The notes under the pieces were generated by a model, which ran no database searches, was not told where the DNA came from, and worked only from the letters and a program-made list of their open reading frames with translations. Shown here piece after piece: positions 20,472 through 31,351 of a DNA stretch of 64,000 nt. How positions within the stretch are numbered: the stretch's first letter is position 1; each line of letters begins with the position of its first letter. This DNA is from Allobosea sp. 67-29. GTDB lineage: Bacteria; Pseudomonadota; Alphaproteobacteria; Rhizobiales; Beijerinckiaceae. The DNA is taken from contig NZ_MKSQ01000022.1 in the NCBI RefSeq assembly GCF_001898115.1, positions 177,292-241,291 on the forward strand, given 5' to 3'. The position numbers were made by a program, and so were the translations under genes.

Positions 20472-20504
20472 GTGATGCCGGAGCGGGAGGCTGGCCGGCA
20501 TCAC
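20472..20504. repeat. inverted repeat GTGATGCCGG-N13-CCGGCATCAC
   Basis: Perfect 10-bp arms in the convergent gap between the zinc-ribbon gene and pgm; no T-run. Confidence 0.7.
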
Positions 20505-20544
20505 AGGTTTCGGGCCGCTGGCGGGAATGCAGTCTTCCGGCCGC

Positions 20545-22194
20545 TCAGGCCGCCGCGAAAGCCGCGCCAACGATCTGGCGTGCCTCGTCCTGGATGCGCG
20601 CCAGATGCGCCTCGTCGCGAAAGCTTTCGGCGTAGATCTTGTAGACGTCCTCCGTCCCCGACGGCCGCGCCGCGAACCAGCCATCGGCGCTCGTCACCTT
20701 GAGGCCGCCGATTGGTGCTCCGTTGCCGGGCGCCTCGCTCAGGATTGCCGTGATCGGCTCACCGGCCAGTTCCTTCGTCGCGATCTGCGCGGGCGAGAGA
20801 TTCTTCAGCACCGCCTTCTGCGCGGCCGTCGCCGGCGCATCGACGCGCGCATAGCAGGGCTGGCCGAGTTCGGCCGTCAGCTTGTCGTAGAGCACGCCCG
20901 GATCGGCGCCGGTCTTCGCCGTGATTTCAGCCGCGAGAAGGCCGAGGATGATGCCGTCCTTGTCCGTGGTCCAGACCGTGCCGTCCTTGCGCAGGAACGA
21001 GGCGCCGGCGCTTTCCTCCCCGGCGAAGCCGAACGTTCCCGAGAGCAGCCCGTCGACAAACCATTTGAAGCCGACAGGGACCTCGACCAGCCTGCGGCCG
21101 AGCCTGGCCGCAACGCGATCGATGATCGCGCTCGACACCACCGTCTTCCCGATCGCCGCGTCGCCTCGCCAGCCGGGGCGATTGGCGAAGAGATAGGCGC
21201 TGGCGGCAGCCAGATAATGGTTCGGATTCATCAACCCGCTGCTGCGCGTGACGATGCCGTGGCGATCGGCGTCCGTATCGTTGGCGAAGGCCACGTCGAA
21301 GCGATCGCGCATGCCGATCAGGCTCGCCATCGCATAGGGCGACGAGCAGTCCATCCGGATCTTGCCGTCCCAATCCGCGGTCATGAATCCGAAGGTGGGA
21401 TCGAGGTCCTTGCTGACGATGGTCGCCTCGAGCCCATACCGATCGATGATCGGCTGATAATAATCGAGCCCCGCTCCTCCGAGCGGATCGATACCGATGG
21501 TGACCCCCTCCCGGGCGATGGCCGCCATGTCGACCACATTCGCCAGGTCCGCGACATAGCCGCTGACATAGTCGTGCCGCCGCACATGCTCGCTCTTCAA
21601 TGCCTTGTCGTAGGCGATCCGGGCGACGCCGGCGAGCCTGTCGGCCAGGAAGGCGTTGGCCTTTCTCTCGATCCAGCCGGTGGCGTCCGTATCAGCCGGG
21701 CCGCCGTGAGGCGGGTTGTATTTCAGCCCGCCATCGGCAGGCGGGTTATGCGACGGTGAGATCACGACGCCGTCAGCCATCCCGGACGTACGGCCGCGAT
21801 TATGGGTCAGAATGGCGTGCGAGACGACAGGGGTCGGCGTGAAGCCCAGCCTCTCGTCGATCATCGTCGTCACGCCGTTCGCGGCGAAGACTTCCAGCAC
21901 CGTCTCGAAGGCATTCCGGGAAAGCGCATGCGTATCGATGCCGAGGAAGAGCGGCCCGTCGATGCCCTGCTCGCGGCGATAGAGGCAGACCGCCTGAGCG
22001 ATCGCAAGGATGTGGGCTTCGTTGAACGATCCGGACAACGCCGAGCCGCGATGACCGGACGTGCCGAAGGCAACCTGCTGAGTGCGCTGTGACGGATCCG
22101 GTTGGTTGAAATAGGCCTTCGTCAAAGCCGCGACATCGACCAGCATGGCAGGGTCGAGGCGCTTACCGGCAAGCGGATTCACTGAAGCGGTCAT
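20545..22194 (-). CDS. pgm: alpha-D-glucose phosphate-specific phosphoglucomutase
   Basis: [78 protein letters not shown]. Confidence 0.96.
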   Translation of the reverse strand: MTASVNPLAGKRLDPAMLVDVAALTKAYFNQPDPSQRTQQVAFGTSGHRGSALSGSFNEAHILAIAQAVCLYRREQGIDGPLFLGIDTHALSRNAFETVLEVFAANGVTTMIDERLGFTPTPVVSHAILTHNRGRTSGMADGVVISPSHNPPADGGLKYNPPHGGPADTDATGWIERKANAFLADRLAGVARIAYDKALKSEHVRRHDYVSGYVADLANVVDMAAIAREGVTIGIDPLGGAGLDYYQPIIDRYGLEATIVSKDLDPTFGFMTADWDGKIRMDCSSPYAMASLIGMRDRFDVAFANDTDADRHGIVTRSSGLMNPNHYLAAASAYLFANRPGWRGDAAIGKTVVSSAIIDRVAARLGRRLVEVPVGFKWFVDGLLSGTFGFAGEESAGASFLRKDGTVWTTDKDGIILGLLAAEITAKTGADPGVLYDKLTAELGQPCYARVDAPATAAQKAVLKNLSPAQIATKELAGEPITAILSEAPGNGAPIGGLKVTSADGWFAARPSGTEDVYKIYAESFRDEAHLARIQDEARQIVGAAFAAA

Positions 22195-22327
22195 GGATCA
22201 TCCCGGTTGAAGGCAGGCGAATGCTCATCGCTTATAGGGCGCGGCCGGACCTGAGTCGCCGGTGAAAGCGTCCATGTTGCGGCAGACGAGCTACTGCCTG
22301 CCGCCTCGCGGTGCCGGTTCAGCCGGC

Positions 22328-23206
<879 letters not shown>

Positions 23207-23283
23207 TGTCGTCGATCCATCTGTTGGGTGGTCAGGCAAGCTCGCAACCCGGATCGCGGGCGATGTGCGGGCCAGGGCTGGGT

Positions 23284-24717
23284 TCAGGTGCGGGCATACA
23301 CATCCTCGAGCCGGACGATGTCGTCTTCGCCGGTATAGCTGCCCACCTGCACCTCGATCAGCTCGAGGTCGATCTTGCCGGGATTGGCGAGCCGGTGCTT
23401 GCAGCCGATCGGAAGATAGATCGACTCGTTCTCGTGCACATGGCTGACCGTGTCGTCGAGCGTGACCTCCGCCGTGCCGCGCACCACGATCCAGTGCTCG
23501 GAGCGGTGGAAATGCTTCTGCAGGCTCAGCTTCCCGCCCGGCTTGACGTTGATGCGCTTGACCTGGAAGCGCGCGCCGAGATCAATGCGCTGGTACCAGC
23601 CCCAGGGCCGGTACATGCGCAGATGCTCGGAGGCTTCGGGCCTGCCCTGCGCTTTCAGCTGCTCGACCAGCGCCTTGACGCGGCCTGCCTCGGATTTCGG
23701 CGCGATCAGGATGGCGTCGCGCGTCGCAATCGCAACCAGATCCTTCACGCCGATGGCGGTGAGCAGCATGTCGTCGCTGCGCAGAAGCGAATCTGTCGTA
23801 TCGATCGCGATGATCGGTCCCTGCAGGACATTGCCCGCCTCGTCCTTGACCGCCACGGCATGAAGCGAGTCCCAGGCGCCGATATCGGACCAGTCGAAAC
23901 TCGCGGCCAAGACCCCCGCCTGCCCGGTCTTTTCCATGACGGCGTAGTCGATCGACGTCTTCGGGATCGTGCCGAAGGCGCTCGGATCGAGCCGGATGAA
24001 ATCCAGGTCGGAGGTTGCCATATCGACTGCGGCGCCGGCTCCTGCCAGAATCTCGGGAGCCCAGCGCTCGAGCTCGTCGATCATCGTTTCAGCGGAAAAG
24101 ACGAAATTGCCGCTGTTCCAGAGAAAGCCGCGCTCCAGATAGCCTCGAGCCGTCGCCTGATCCGGCTTTTCGACGAAACGCGACAGCCGGCTGGCCCCCT
24201 TGCCGGAGAGGGGCTCGCCGGGTTCGACATAGCCATAGGCCGATGACGGCTCGGTCGGCACGATGCCGAGCGTCATGATCAGGCCGGTCGCGGCCAGTGC
24301 CCCTGCGGCCGCGCAATCGGCCCGAAAAGCCTCGACATCCTTGACGACATGGTCGGCAGCAAGGGCGACGACCACGGCATCGGGAACCTGCCGCTGCGCA
24401 AGCAAGGCACCAACCGCCACTGCCGCCGCCGAATCCCGCCGCTCCGGCTCGAGGACGATGTCGCCGGCGATGCCCAATGCCTGCATCTGCTCGGCCACGA
24501 CGAAGCGAAACTCCTGGTTCGTCACCACGATCGGCCGTCCGAAGGGCGCGCCCTTCACCCGCAGCAGCGTCGCCTGGAAGGTGGAAAGGCCGTCATCCAG
24601 CAACTGGATGAACTGCTTCGGCATGGAATCGCGAGAAACCGGCCACAGGCGCGTTCCGGCACCGCCGGCCATGATCAGAGGCGTGATACTCACTTGCGTC
24701 ATCAATCCGTTCGACAT
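23284..24717 (-). CDS. mannose-1-phosphate guanylyltransferase/mannose-6-phosphate isomerase (bifunctional type II)
   Basis: [41 protein letters not shown]-terminal cupin [50 protein letters not shown]. Confidence 0.95.
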   Translation of the reverse strand: MSNGLMTQVSITPLIMAGGAGTRLWPVSRDSMPKQFIQLLDDGLSTFQATLLRVKGAPFGRPIVVTNQEFRFVVAEQMQALGIAGDIVLEPERRDSAAAVAVGALLAQRQVPDAVVVALAADHVVKDVEAFRADCAAAGALAATGLIMTLGIVPTEPSSAYGYVEPGEPLSGKGASRLSRFVEKPDQATARGYLERGFLWNSGNFVFSAETMIDELERWAPEILAGAGAAVDMATSDLDFIRLDPSAFGTIPKTSIDYAVMEKTGQAGVLAASFDWSDIGAWDSLHAVAVKDEAGNVLQGPIIAIDTTDSLLRSDDMLLTAIGVKDLVAIATRDAILIAPKSEAGRVKALVEQLKAQGRPEASEHLRMYRPWGWYQRIDLGARFQVKRINVKPGGKLSLQKHFHRSEHWIVVRGTAEVTLDDTVSHVHENESIYLPIGCKHRLANPGKIDLELIEVQVGSYTGEDDIVRLEDVYART

Positions 24718-24849
24718 CACCGGTGCAAGGACCAGCCGCCTATCCCGTGAGATGCGCACGCCCGGAAGCCGTCCACCCGAGGGCGGCACGCACCCGCTCG
24801 ATAGCTGCATGACCCGCTCTCAACCGTCAACGTCAAAGCCGGTCGACGG

Positions 24850-26289
24850 TCAATAAGTATGCTTGATGTCGAGGAGGGTCGCGAAGGTGCGGGCCATGAT
24901 GCGGATGTCGAGCCAGACGCTGGCGTTCTCGACATACCAGAGGTCGAGCCGCACACGCTCCGCCATGGCTTCGACGGTGGGCGTCTCGCCGCGGCTGCCA
25001 TTGACCTGCGCCCATCCGGTCAGGCCAGGCTTGACGTGCTGACGGTAGGGGTAATCGCCGATCAGTTTCTCGTAATGGGCGTCATGGGCCAGCGCATGCG
25101 GGCGCGGGCCGACGATCGACATCTCGCCACGCAGGACGTTCCAGAGCTGCGGCAACTCGTCGATGCTCAGCTTCCGCAGCCATTGCCCGACCCTGGTGAC
25201 CCGGCTGTCATGGCGGGAAGCCTGGCGAATGGCGTCGCCGTTCTCCAAAACCCGCATGCTGCGGAACTTCAGGATCTGGAAGGGCCTGTTGTTGAAGCCG
25301 TTGCGCGTCTGCTTGAACAGGATCGGCCCGGGACTGTCGAGGCGGATGACAACCGCCGTGAGCAGGAGGAGCGGCGCGATCAGCAGCAAACCCGTGGTTG
25401 CGACGAGGATGTCGAGACCGCGCTTCGCCGCCCGCTCGGAGACCGTCATCGGTGCCCGATGCATCTCGACGGCGACGACATCATGGGCGAAGCGTTGGCT
25501 CGGGCGCATCACCAGATCGCCCAGCTTCGGGTCGAGCACCAGCTTGATCGGCAGCGGCAGGATTCGCAGGCCGCCGATCAGGCGTTCGGCCAGGTCGAGA
25601 CGGCCGGGGCTGAGCGCCACGACGATTTCGTCGATCTGCGACCCCCGCAACCCTGCCACGACATCCGAAAGGGCGGCAGAGAGTACCGACCTTTCCGGCA
25701 CGCCGGACGGAACCCTGAAGCGCGCGGCGACCGAAAAACCGAACGGCTCGAGCCTGGGCATGAGCTTCGTCTGATCGAGCGCTTCATCGTCTCCGACAAG
25801 TGCGATGCGCCGGGTCGCGAACGCACCGCCGTCGAGCGCACGCCTCATTCGACGATGCCAGACCAGGCGCAGCGCCACCACCAGAGAAAAGCCAAAGACG
25901 ACGAACGAGATCGTCCCCCCGCGCGAGACCATGTGCCCCGCCTTGAGCGCGAATCCGATCGACGTCACGAATGCCGTTATGGCAACCCACACGGCCAGGC
26001 CGTTGGAGACCTGTCGAAGCGGCTGCAGCAGCTCGACCGGCTGGTAGAGCCCTCGCCACTGCATCAGCAGCACGAACAGAACGGCGAACAGAGCTCCCAC
26101 GGCCAGGGAATCGATCGGGAAGCGAAGCGGGTCACCCCTCGCAACGTCGTAGGCGGCCCCGCACAGGAGGCTCGCCGCCATGATGACCAGAAGGTCGGCA
26201 ACTGCCACCAGATGACCGGCGCGATCGTACCGAAACCAACGTCTACGCTCGCGACGCACGCCACCAGCGGCGACAATATCGATCGCCAT
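24850..26289 (-). CDS. undecaprenyl-phosphate sugar phosphotransferase (WcaJ/ExoY-type)
   Basis: AAKRGLDILVATTGLLLIAPLLLLTAVVIRLDSPGPILFKQTRNGFNNRPFQILKFRSM..., SIVGPRPHAL, KPGLTGWAQVNGSRGET. Confidence 0.93.
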   Translation of the reverse strand: MAIDIVAAGGVRRERRRWFRYDRAGHLVAVADLLVIMAASLLCGAAYDVARGDPLRFPIDSLAVGALFAVLFVLLMQWRGLYQPVELLQPLRQVSNGLAVWVAITAFVTSIGFALKAGHMVSRGGTISFVVFGFSLVVALRLVWHRRMRRALDGGAFATRRIALVGDDEALDQTKLMPRLEPFGFSVAARFRVPSGVPERSVLSAALSDVVAGLRGSQIDEIVVALSPGRLDLAERLIGGLRILPLPIKLVLDPKLGDLVMRPSQRFAHDVVAVEMHRAPMTVSERAAKRGLDILVATTGLLLIAPLLLLTAVVIRLDSPGPILFKQTRNGFNNRPFQILKFRSMRVLENGDAIRQASRHDSRVTRVGQWLRKLSIDELPQLWNVLRGEMSIVGPRPHALAHDAHYEKLIGDYPYRQHVKPGLTGWAQVNGSRGETPTVEAMAERVRLDLWYVENASVWLDIRIMARTFATLLDIKHTY

Positions 26290-26901
26290 TGAAATATCCC
26301 GACACATTGCCCAGTGCCCAGCAACGTTTACGGTTTTTTAAGTTTAATTTCAACGATCGCCCGAAGGAGTACTCCCCATTAGCAACTCCGAAACTTTTTT
26401 GCCGAGGCCCGGCCGCATTGCGGCAGAAGCGCTGAGGCGCGCGAATTTCAAGCGCTACAGCGCCCCGCAGGGCAGCCACCTCGGAAGGTTTACGCAACAG
26501 GGAAGGTGCCATCGATCACCGGGACATCGCCTTCGCTCGCGGAAAAACATAATAGTATCAATATTTTAATAAAATCGCGGCAGCAGTGTTCGCGACCACG
26601 CATGGCGAACTGTGCTGTCGACTGTGCCACTCGTCCTCTTGGATCTTAAGGTCGATGGCGCGTCGCGGACTTGAGAGACTGGCGCAATGTCCGCTGCCCT
26701 TTTGAGCGGGCGGCGAAGCAGGTCGGGCCGAAAAATCACAAGACAATAGAGAACACAGAAGGACAGAAAAATAGAGCAAAAGCGCTCGAACGTTTCTAAA
26801 AACGCCGACATTTACGCTAGGTTATACACAGATTAAAGCAGAAAATGTGACCATTTTCCTGTTGGAGAAAGCGGCACTCGTACCGACCTTGCTCCCGCCT
26901 G

Positions 26902-27012
26902 TCAGACAGGTTCGTCGCCCATCATCTCGTCTTCGATGATCGGTGCACGGTCCGCGAGTTCAAGGAAGATCGCTGCGCAGGCGAGCCAGACGATACCGAG
27001 AGACAGCAGCAT
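26902..27012 (-). CDS. 36-aa single-TM microprotein with FLELADRAP motif, hypothetical
   Basis: MLLSLGIVWLACAAIFLELADRAPIIEDEMMGDEPV*; shares AIFLELADRAP-x-I with the ORF at 19818-19904; below the ORF-track length cutoff. Confidence 0.65.
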   Translation of the reverse strand: MLLSLGIVWLACAAIFLELADRAPIIEDEMMGDEPV

Positions 27013-27115
27013 GGTTTCCCCGCGACGACTATGCGGCAGGGATAGATCCATTCGTCTTTACAATCGGTATCCACGGCGGGAACGGCGATGGCGGAGCCGG
27101 CCGCCGGCCGGCCTG

Positions 27116-28468
27116 TCAGGCGGCAGCTCCCCTCGTGCCGGTCTCGGCCGCGCGAACGCCGCGACCGACATCGAGATAGGTAAAGCCTTTCGCACGAACC
27201 TGGTCTGGCCGGTAGACGTTTCGCAGATCGATCAGGAGGGGAGCTTTCATGGCATCCTTGACGCGATCCAGATCGAGCGCGCGGAAGATGTTCCACTCCG
27301 TCACGATCACGGCGGCGTCGGCGCCCGCGACGCATTCATAGGCATCCGAACAGTAGACCACCCCCGCGGGCAGGGCTGCCCTCGCCTGATCCATCCCTTC
27401 CGGATCGAAGGCCCGGACAGTCGCGCCGCCGTCCTGAAGCGCGGTGACGATCGCGATGGAGGGCGCGTCGCGCATGTCGTCGGTGTTGGGCTTGAAGGTC
27501 AGTCCCAGCACGGCGACCGTCTTGCCACGGACCGAACCGCCGCAGGCGGCGATGACCTTGCGGCCCATGGCGCGCTTGCGCTGGTCGTTGACCGCAGCGA
27601 CGGTCTCGACGATGCGGGCCGGCGTTCCGAAGTCCTGAGCCGTCTTGATCAGCGCCAGCGTGTCCTTGGGGAAGCAGGAGCCGCCATAGCCCGGGCCGGC
27701 GTGCAGGAACTTCGAGCCGATGCGGTTGTCGAGTCCCATGCCGCGTGCCACGTCCTGAACGTTGGCCCCCACCTGCTCGCACAGATCCGCCATTTCATTG
27801 ATGAAGGTGATCTTCGTCGCAAGGAAAGCGTTGGCGGCGTATTTGGTCAGCTCGGCAGTACGCCGGCTCGTGTTCAGGATCGGCGCGCTGTTGAGATAGA
27901 GCGGCCGGTAGACCTCGGCCATGACCTCGCGCGCCCGATCCTCCTCGGCGCCGATCACGATCCGGTCCGGCCGCTTGAAGTCCTCGATGGCCGCCCCTTC
28001 GCGCAGGAATTCCGGATTGGAGACCACGGCGAAGGCGGCATCCGGCCGCAATTCCCGAACGATCCGCTCGACCTCGTCGCCGGTGCCGACCGGCACGGTC
28101 GATTTGGTGACGATGACGGTATAGTGGTCCAGCGCCTGAGCGATCTCGCGCGTGGCCGCATAGACATAGGACAAATCGGCGAAGCCGTCGCCGCGGCGCG
28201 ACGGTGTACCGACCGCGATGAAGACGGCATCCGCCTTTGAGACCGGGCCGGCGAGGTCCGTGGTGAAGGAAAGCCGCCCGGCCGCTGCGTTGCTGCGCAC
28301 GAGCTCGGTCAGGCCGGGCTCGAAGATCGGGATCTCTCCCCGCTTCAAGGCCTCGATCTTGCTTTCCTGCTTGTCGACGCAAACGACCTCATGGCCGAAA
28401 TCGGCGAAGCAGGCTCCGGACACCAGCCCGACATATCCGGACCCGACCATGACGATCTTCATCTGCAA
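27116..28468 (-). CDS. UDP-glucose 6-dehydrogenase family protein
   Basis: KIVMVGSGYVGLVSGACFADFGHEVVCVDKQESKIEALKRGEIPIFEPGLTEL, GPGYGGSCFPKDTLAL. Confidence 0.95.
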   Translation of the reverse strand: MQMKIVMVGSGYVGLVSGACFADFGHEVVCVDKQESKIEALKRGEIPIFEPGLTELVRSNAAAGRLSFTTDLAGPVSKADAVFIAVGTPSRRGDGFADLSYVYAATREIAQALDHYTVIVTKSTVPVGTGDEVERIVRELRPDAAFAVVSNPEFLREGAAIEDFKRPDRIVIGAEEDRAREVMAEVYRPLYLNSAPILNTSRRTAELTKYAANAFLATKITFINEMADLCEQVGANVQDVARGMGLDNRIGSKFLHAGPGYGGSCFPKDTLALIKTAQDFGTPARIVETVAAVNDQRKRAMGRKVIAACGGSVRGKTVAVLGLTFKPNTDDMRDAPSIAIVTALQDGGATVRAFDPEGMDQARAALPAGVVYCSDAYECVAGADAAVIVTEWNIFRALDLDRVKDAMKAPLLIDLRNVYRPDQVRAKGFTYLDVGRGVRAAETGTRGAAA

Positions 28469-28716
28469 CTCCTGGAAGCGGACCTCTGCTTCGCACCTGC
28501 AAAAATAGCATAAGGGAGCACCACGCCAACCGATTTGTCATCCGCGGTGATGACCCCACAGCATCGCGGCTGCTTGTGTTGTTCCTATGAAAGTCGGGAT
28601 TCCGCCGCCGCCGATGAAATGCTGTCAGGCCCCCGGCCGAGGTCGCATCGCGCCTGCCCGCTTCGCCGGGCGCAACCGTGCTTGCGCGCGCCGCGCGACT
28701 GCTGCATGCCTCGCGG

Positions 28717-30138
28717 ATGACCAGCCTCAAATTCGGAACATCCGGCCTGCGCGGCCTCGTCAGCGAACTCGTCGGCCTGCAAACCTACAGCCATGTGCGC
28801 GCCTTCTGCGCCATGCTGCGGGAGAACGACGCCGTCGAGCCTGGCGATGAAGTCCTGATCGGCCGCGACCTGCGCTCGTCGAGCCCGCTGATCGCTGCCC
28901 AATGCGCGCAAGCCGTCGCCGATGCGGGCCTCGTCCCGGTCGATTGCGGCGCCCTGCCGACGCCGGCGCTGGCGCTGGCGGCCATGAAGCGCGGGATATC
29001 AGCGATCATGGTGACCGGCAGCCACATCCCCGATGATCGCAACGGCCTGAAATTCTACCGCGCCTCCGGGGAGATTGAGAAGGCGGACGAGGTCGCGATT
29101 CTGGCCTGGCATGCCAAGCTGGCGCTCGACGCCGTTCCCGATGTCTCGGTTGCTGCGACACGGCGCGAAGCCATCGCCGATTACCGCGAGCGCTACGTCG
29201 CCTTCTTCGGCAAGGATGTGTTGGCCGGCCTGACGGTCGGAGTCTACCAGCATTCCTCGGTCGGGCGCGACGTGATCTGCGATGTGCTCGTCGCGCTCGG
29301 CGCCACGCCTGTCCCGCTTGGCCGCAGCGACCGCTTCATCCCCGTCGACACCGAGGCGCTCCGCACGGAAGACGAGCGACTGGCGCGCCAATGGGCCGTC
29401 GACGGGAAGCTCGACGCCATCGTCTCGACCGACGGCGATGCCGACCGCCCCCTCGTCGCCGATGAGACCGGCAGCTTCCTGCGGGGTGATCTGGTGGGGG
29501 CGTTGACCGCGCGCTTCCTCGGCGCCGACGTCATCGTCACCCCGGTCACCTCGAACTCGGCGCTCGATCGCCCCGGCCTGTTCGGCAAGGTGATCCGCAC
29601 CCGCGTTGGCTCGCCTTACGTGATTGCCGGCATGGAGCGGGCACGGGCCGAAGGGGCGCGGATCGTCGTGGGCTTCGAAGCCAATGGCGGCGTGCTGCTG
29701 GGCAGCGATGTCGCGATCGACAACCACAGCCTCGCTGCTCTGCCGACGCGCGACGCCCTCTTGCCGATCCTCGCCAATCTCGCTTTGGTCAAGGAGGCGA
29801 ACAAGCCGTTGAGCGCAATCGCGGCCGAGACCCGGTTCGCCATCGCCCTGTCGAACCGTCTCCAGGATGTCCCGCAAGAGCGCACCTTGGCGCTGATCGC
29901 CAGACTCGATGCCGCCGATTCCGATTTTCGAGAGGCGGCCTTCGGCAAGCATGGTGGCGTCACCGCGCGCGACCGGAGCGACGGCTTGCGCCTGACCCTT
30001 GGCAACGGCACCACCGTGCATTTCCGCGCGTCGGGCAATGCGCCGGAGCTGCGCGTCTATGTCGAAGCGCCGTCATTTTCGGAAGCGGAAGCGCTGCTCG
30101 CCGAGAACCTCGGCTTCGCGGCAGCGCAGACGCGCTGA
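28717..30138 (+). CDS. phosphomannomutase/phosphoglucomutase family
   Basis: LKFGTSGLRGLVSELVG, ISAIMVTGSHIPDDRNGLKFY, STDGDADRPLV, HFRASGNAPELRVYVEA. Confidence 0.92.
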   Translation: MTSLKFGTSGLRGLVSELVGLQTYSHVRAFCAMLRENDAVEPGDEVLIGRDLRSSSPLIAAQCAQAVADAGLVPVDCGALPTPALALAAMKRGISAIMVTGSHIPDDRNGLKFYRASGEIEKADEVAILAWHAKLALDAVPDVSVAATRREAIADYRERYVAFFGKDVLAGLTVGVYQHSSVGRDVICDVLVALGATPVPLGRSDRFIPVDTEALRTEDERLARQWAVDGKLDAIVSTDGDADRPLVADETGSFLRGDLVGALTARFLGADVIVTPVTSNSALDRPGLFGKVIRTRVGSPYVIAGMERARAEGARIVVGFEANGGVLLGSDVAIDNHSLAALPTRDALLPILANLALVKEANKPLSAIAAETRFAIALSNRLQDVPQERTLALIARLDAADSDFREAAFGKHGGVTARDRSDGLRLTLGNGTTVHFRASGNAPELRVYVEAPSFSEAEALLAENLGFAAAQTR

Positions 30139-30253
30139 CTCGATCCTCGATCGGCGGCATGGTCGGCCGATCGCCTTGCCAAATCCGTCAAACCGCCGCA
30201 CTACGGCGTCGTGGCCAAGCCACGTCGCGCATGTCTTGCCAACAGAGTGTCGT

Positions 30254-31282
30254 GTGAACGGAAGCACGCCTTTCGAACGAATCCTGCTGACGGGCGCCGC
30301 CGGTTTCGTCGGCTTTCACGTCACCGAAGCGCTGCTCGATGCCGGGGCGACGGTGCTCGGCCTCGACAATCTCACGCCCTATTACGACCCGGCGCTGAAG
30401 CAGGCCCGGCTCGACCGGCTTCTCCCCCGCAACGGCTTCTCCTTCGGGCAGATCGACATCGCCGATTACGATGCGGTGCAGGCCGCCTTCGTCGGCTTCC
30501 GGCCGCAGGCGGTGATCCACCTGGCCGCGCAGGCCGGCGTACGCTATTCGCTGGAGAACCCGCGCGCCTATGCCAGCGCCAACCTCGACGGCTTCCTCTC
30601 CATCCTCGAGGCATGCCGGCACAATCCGGTCGACCATCTCGTCTACGCCTCGTCGAGCTCGGTCTACGGCGCCAACGCCAAGGTGCCGTTCAGCGAGCAT
30701 GACGGCGCGGACCACCCCGTCTCGCTATATGCCGCGACCAAGCGCGCCAACGAATTGATGGCGCATTCCTATTCGCATCTTTACGGCATCCCGACCACGG
30801 GCCTGCGCTTCTTCACGGTCTACGGCCCCTGGGGCCGGCCGGACATGGCCTATTTCAAGTTCACCAAGGCGATCCTGGAAGGACGGCCCATCGACGTCTA
30901 CGCCGAAGCGCAGATGAGCCGGGACTTCACCTATGTGGACGATATCCGCGAGGCGATCGTGCGTCTCGCCGGCAAGCCGGCCGAGGCCGATCCGGACTTC
31001 GACCCCGCCCGGCCCGACCCGGCCACGGCCGCCGCCCCCTTCCGGATCTACAACATCGGCAACCACACGCCCGTGCGCCTCGACCGCTTCATCGCGGTGG
31101 TGGAGGAAGCCTGCGGACGCAAGGCGATCAAGCGGCATTTGCCAGTCCAGCCGGGCGATGTGCCGGCGACCTATGCCGACGTATCCGACCTTGCCGCACG
31201 CGTCGGCTTCAGCCCCGATACGCCGATCGAGCATGGCATGGCCCGCTTCGTCGACTGGTATCGTTCGTTTTATCGGGTCTAA
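30254..31282 (+). CDS. NAD-dependent epimerase (UDP-glucuronate 4-epimerase-like)
   Basis: ILLTGAAGFVGFHVTEALLDAGATVLGLDNL, YASSSSVYG, SLYAATKRANELMAHSYSHLYGIPTTGLRFFTVYGPWGRPDMAYFKFTKAIL; GTG start. Confidence 0.92.
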   Translation: MNGSTPFERILLTGAAGFVGFHVTEALLDAGATVLGLDNLTPYYDPALKQARLDRLLPRNGFSFGQIDIADYDAVQAAFVGFRPQAVIHLAAQAGVRYSLENPRAYASANLDGFLSILEACRHNPVDHLVYASSSSVYGANAKVPFSEHDGADHPVSLYAATKRANELMAHSYSHLYGIPTTGLRFFTVYGPWGRPDMAYFKFTKAILEGRPIDVYAEAQMSRDFTYVDDIREAIVRLAGKPAEADPDFDPARPDPATAAAPFRIYNIGNHTPVRLDRFIAVVEEACGRKAIKRHLPVQPGDVPATYADVSDLAARVGFSPDTPIEHGMARFVDWYRSFYRV

Positions 31283-31351
31283 ACTCGCGGCAGACGAAGC
31301 GAAGCGGGCATCAGCGCCAAAGCTTCCGGCCAACGCCTCGAGGAAACGCCC

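Noticed and set aside
26566-26811. 81-aa minus-strand ORF in the AT-rich gap
   Set aside because: Hydrophobic N-terminus (FLSFCVLYCLVIF) but no ribosome-binding site and an unstructured C-terminus; likely chance ORF from AT-rich DNA.
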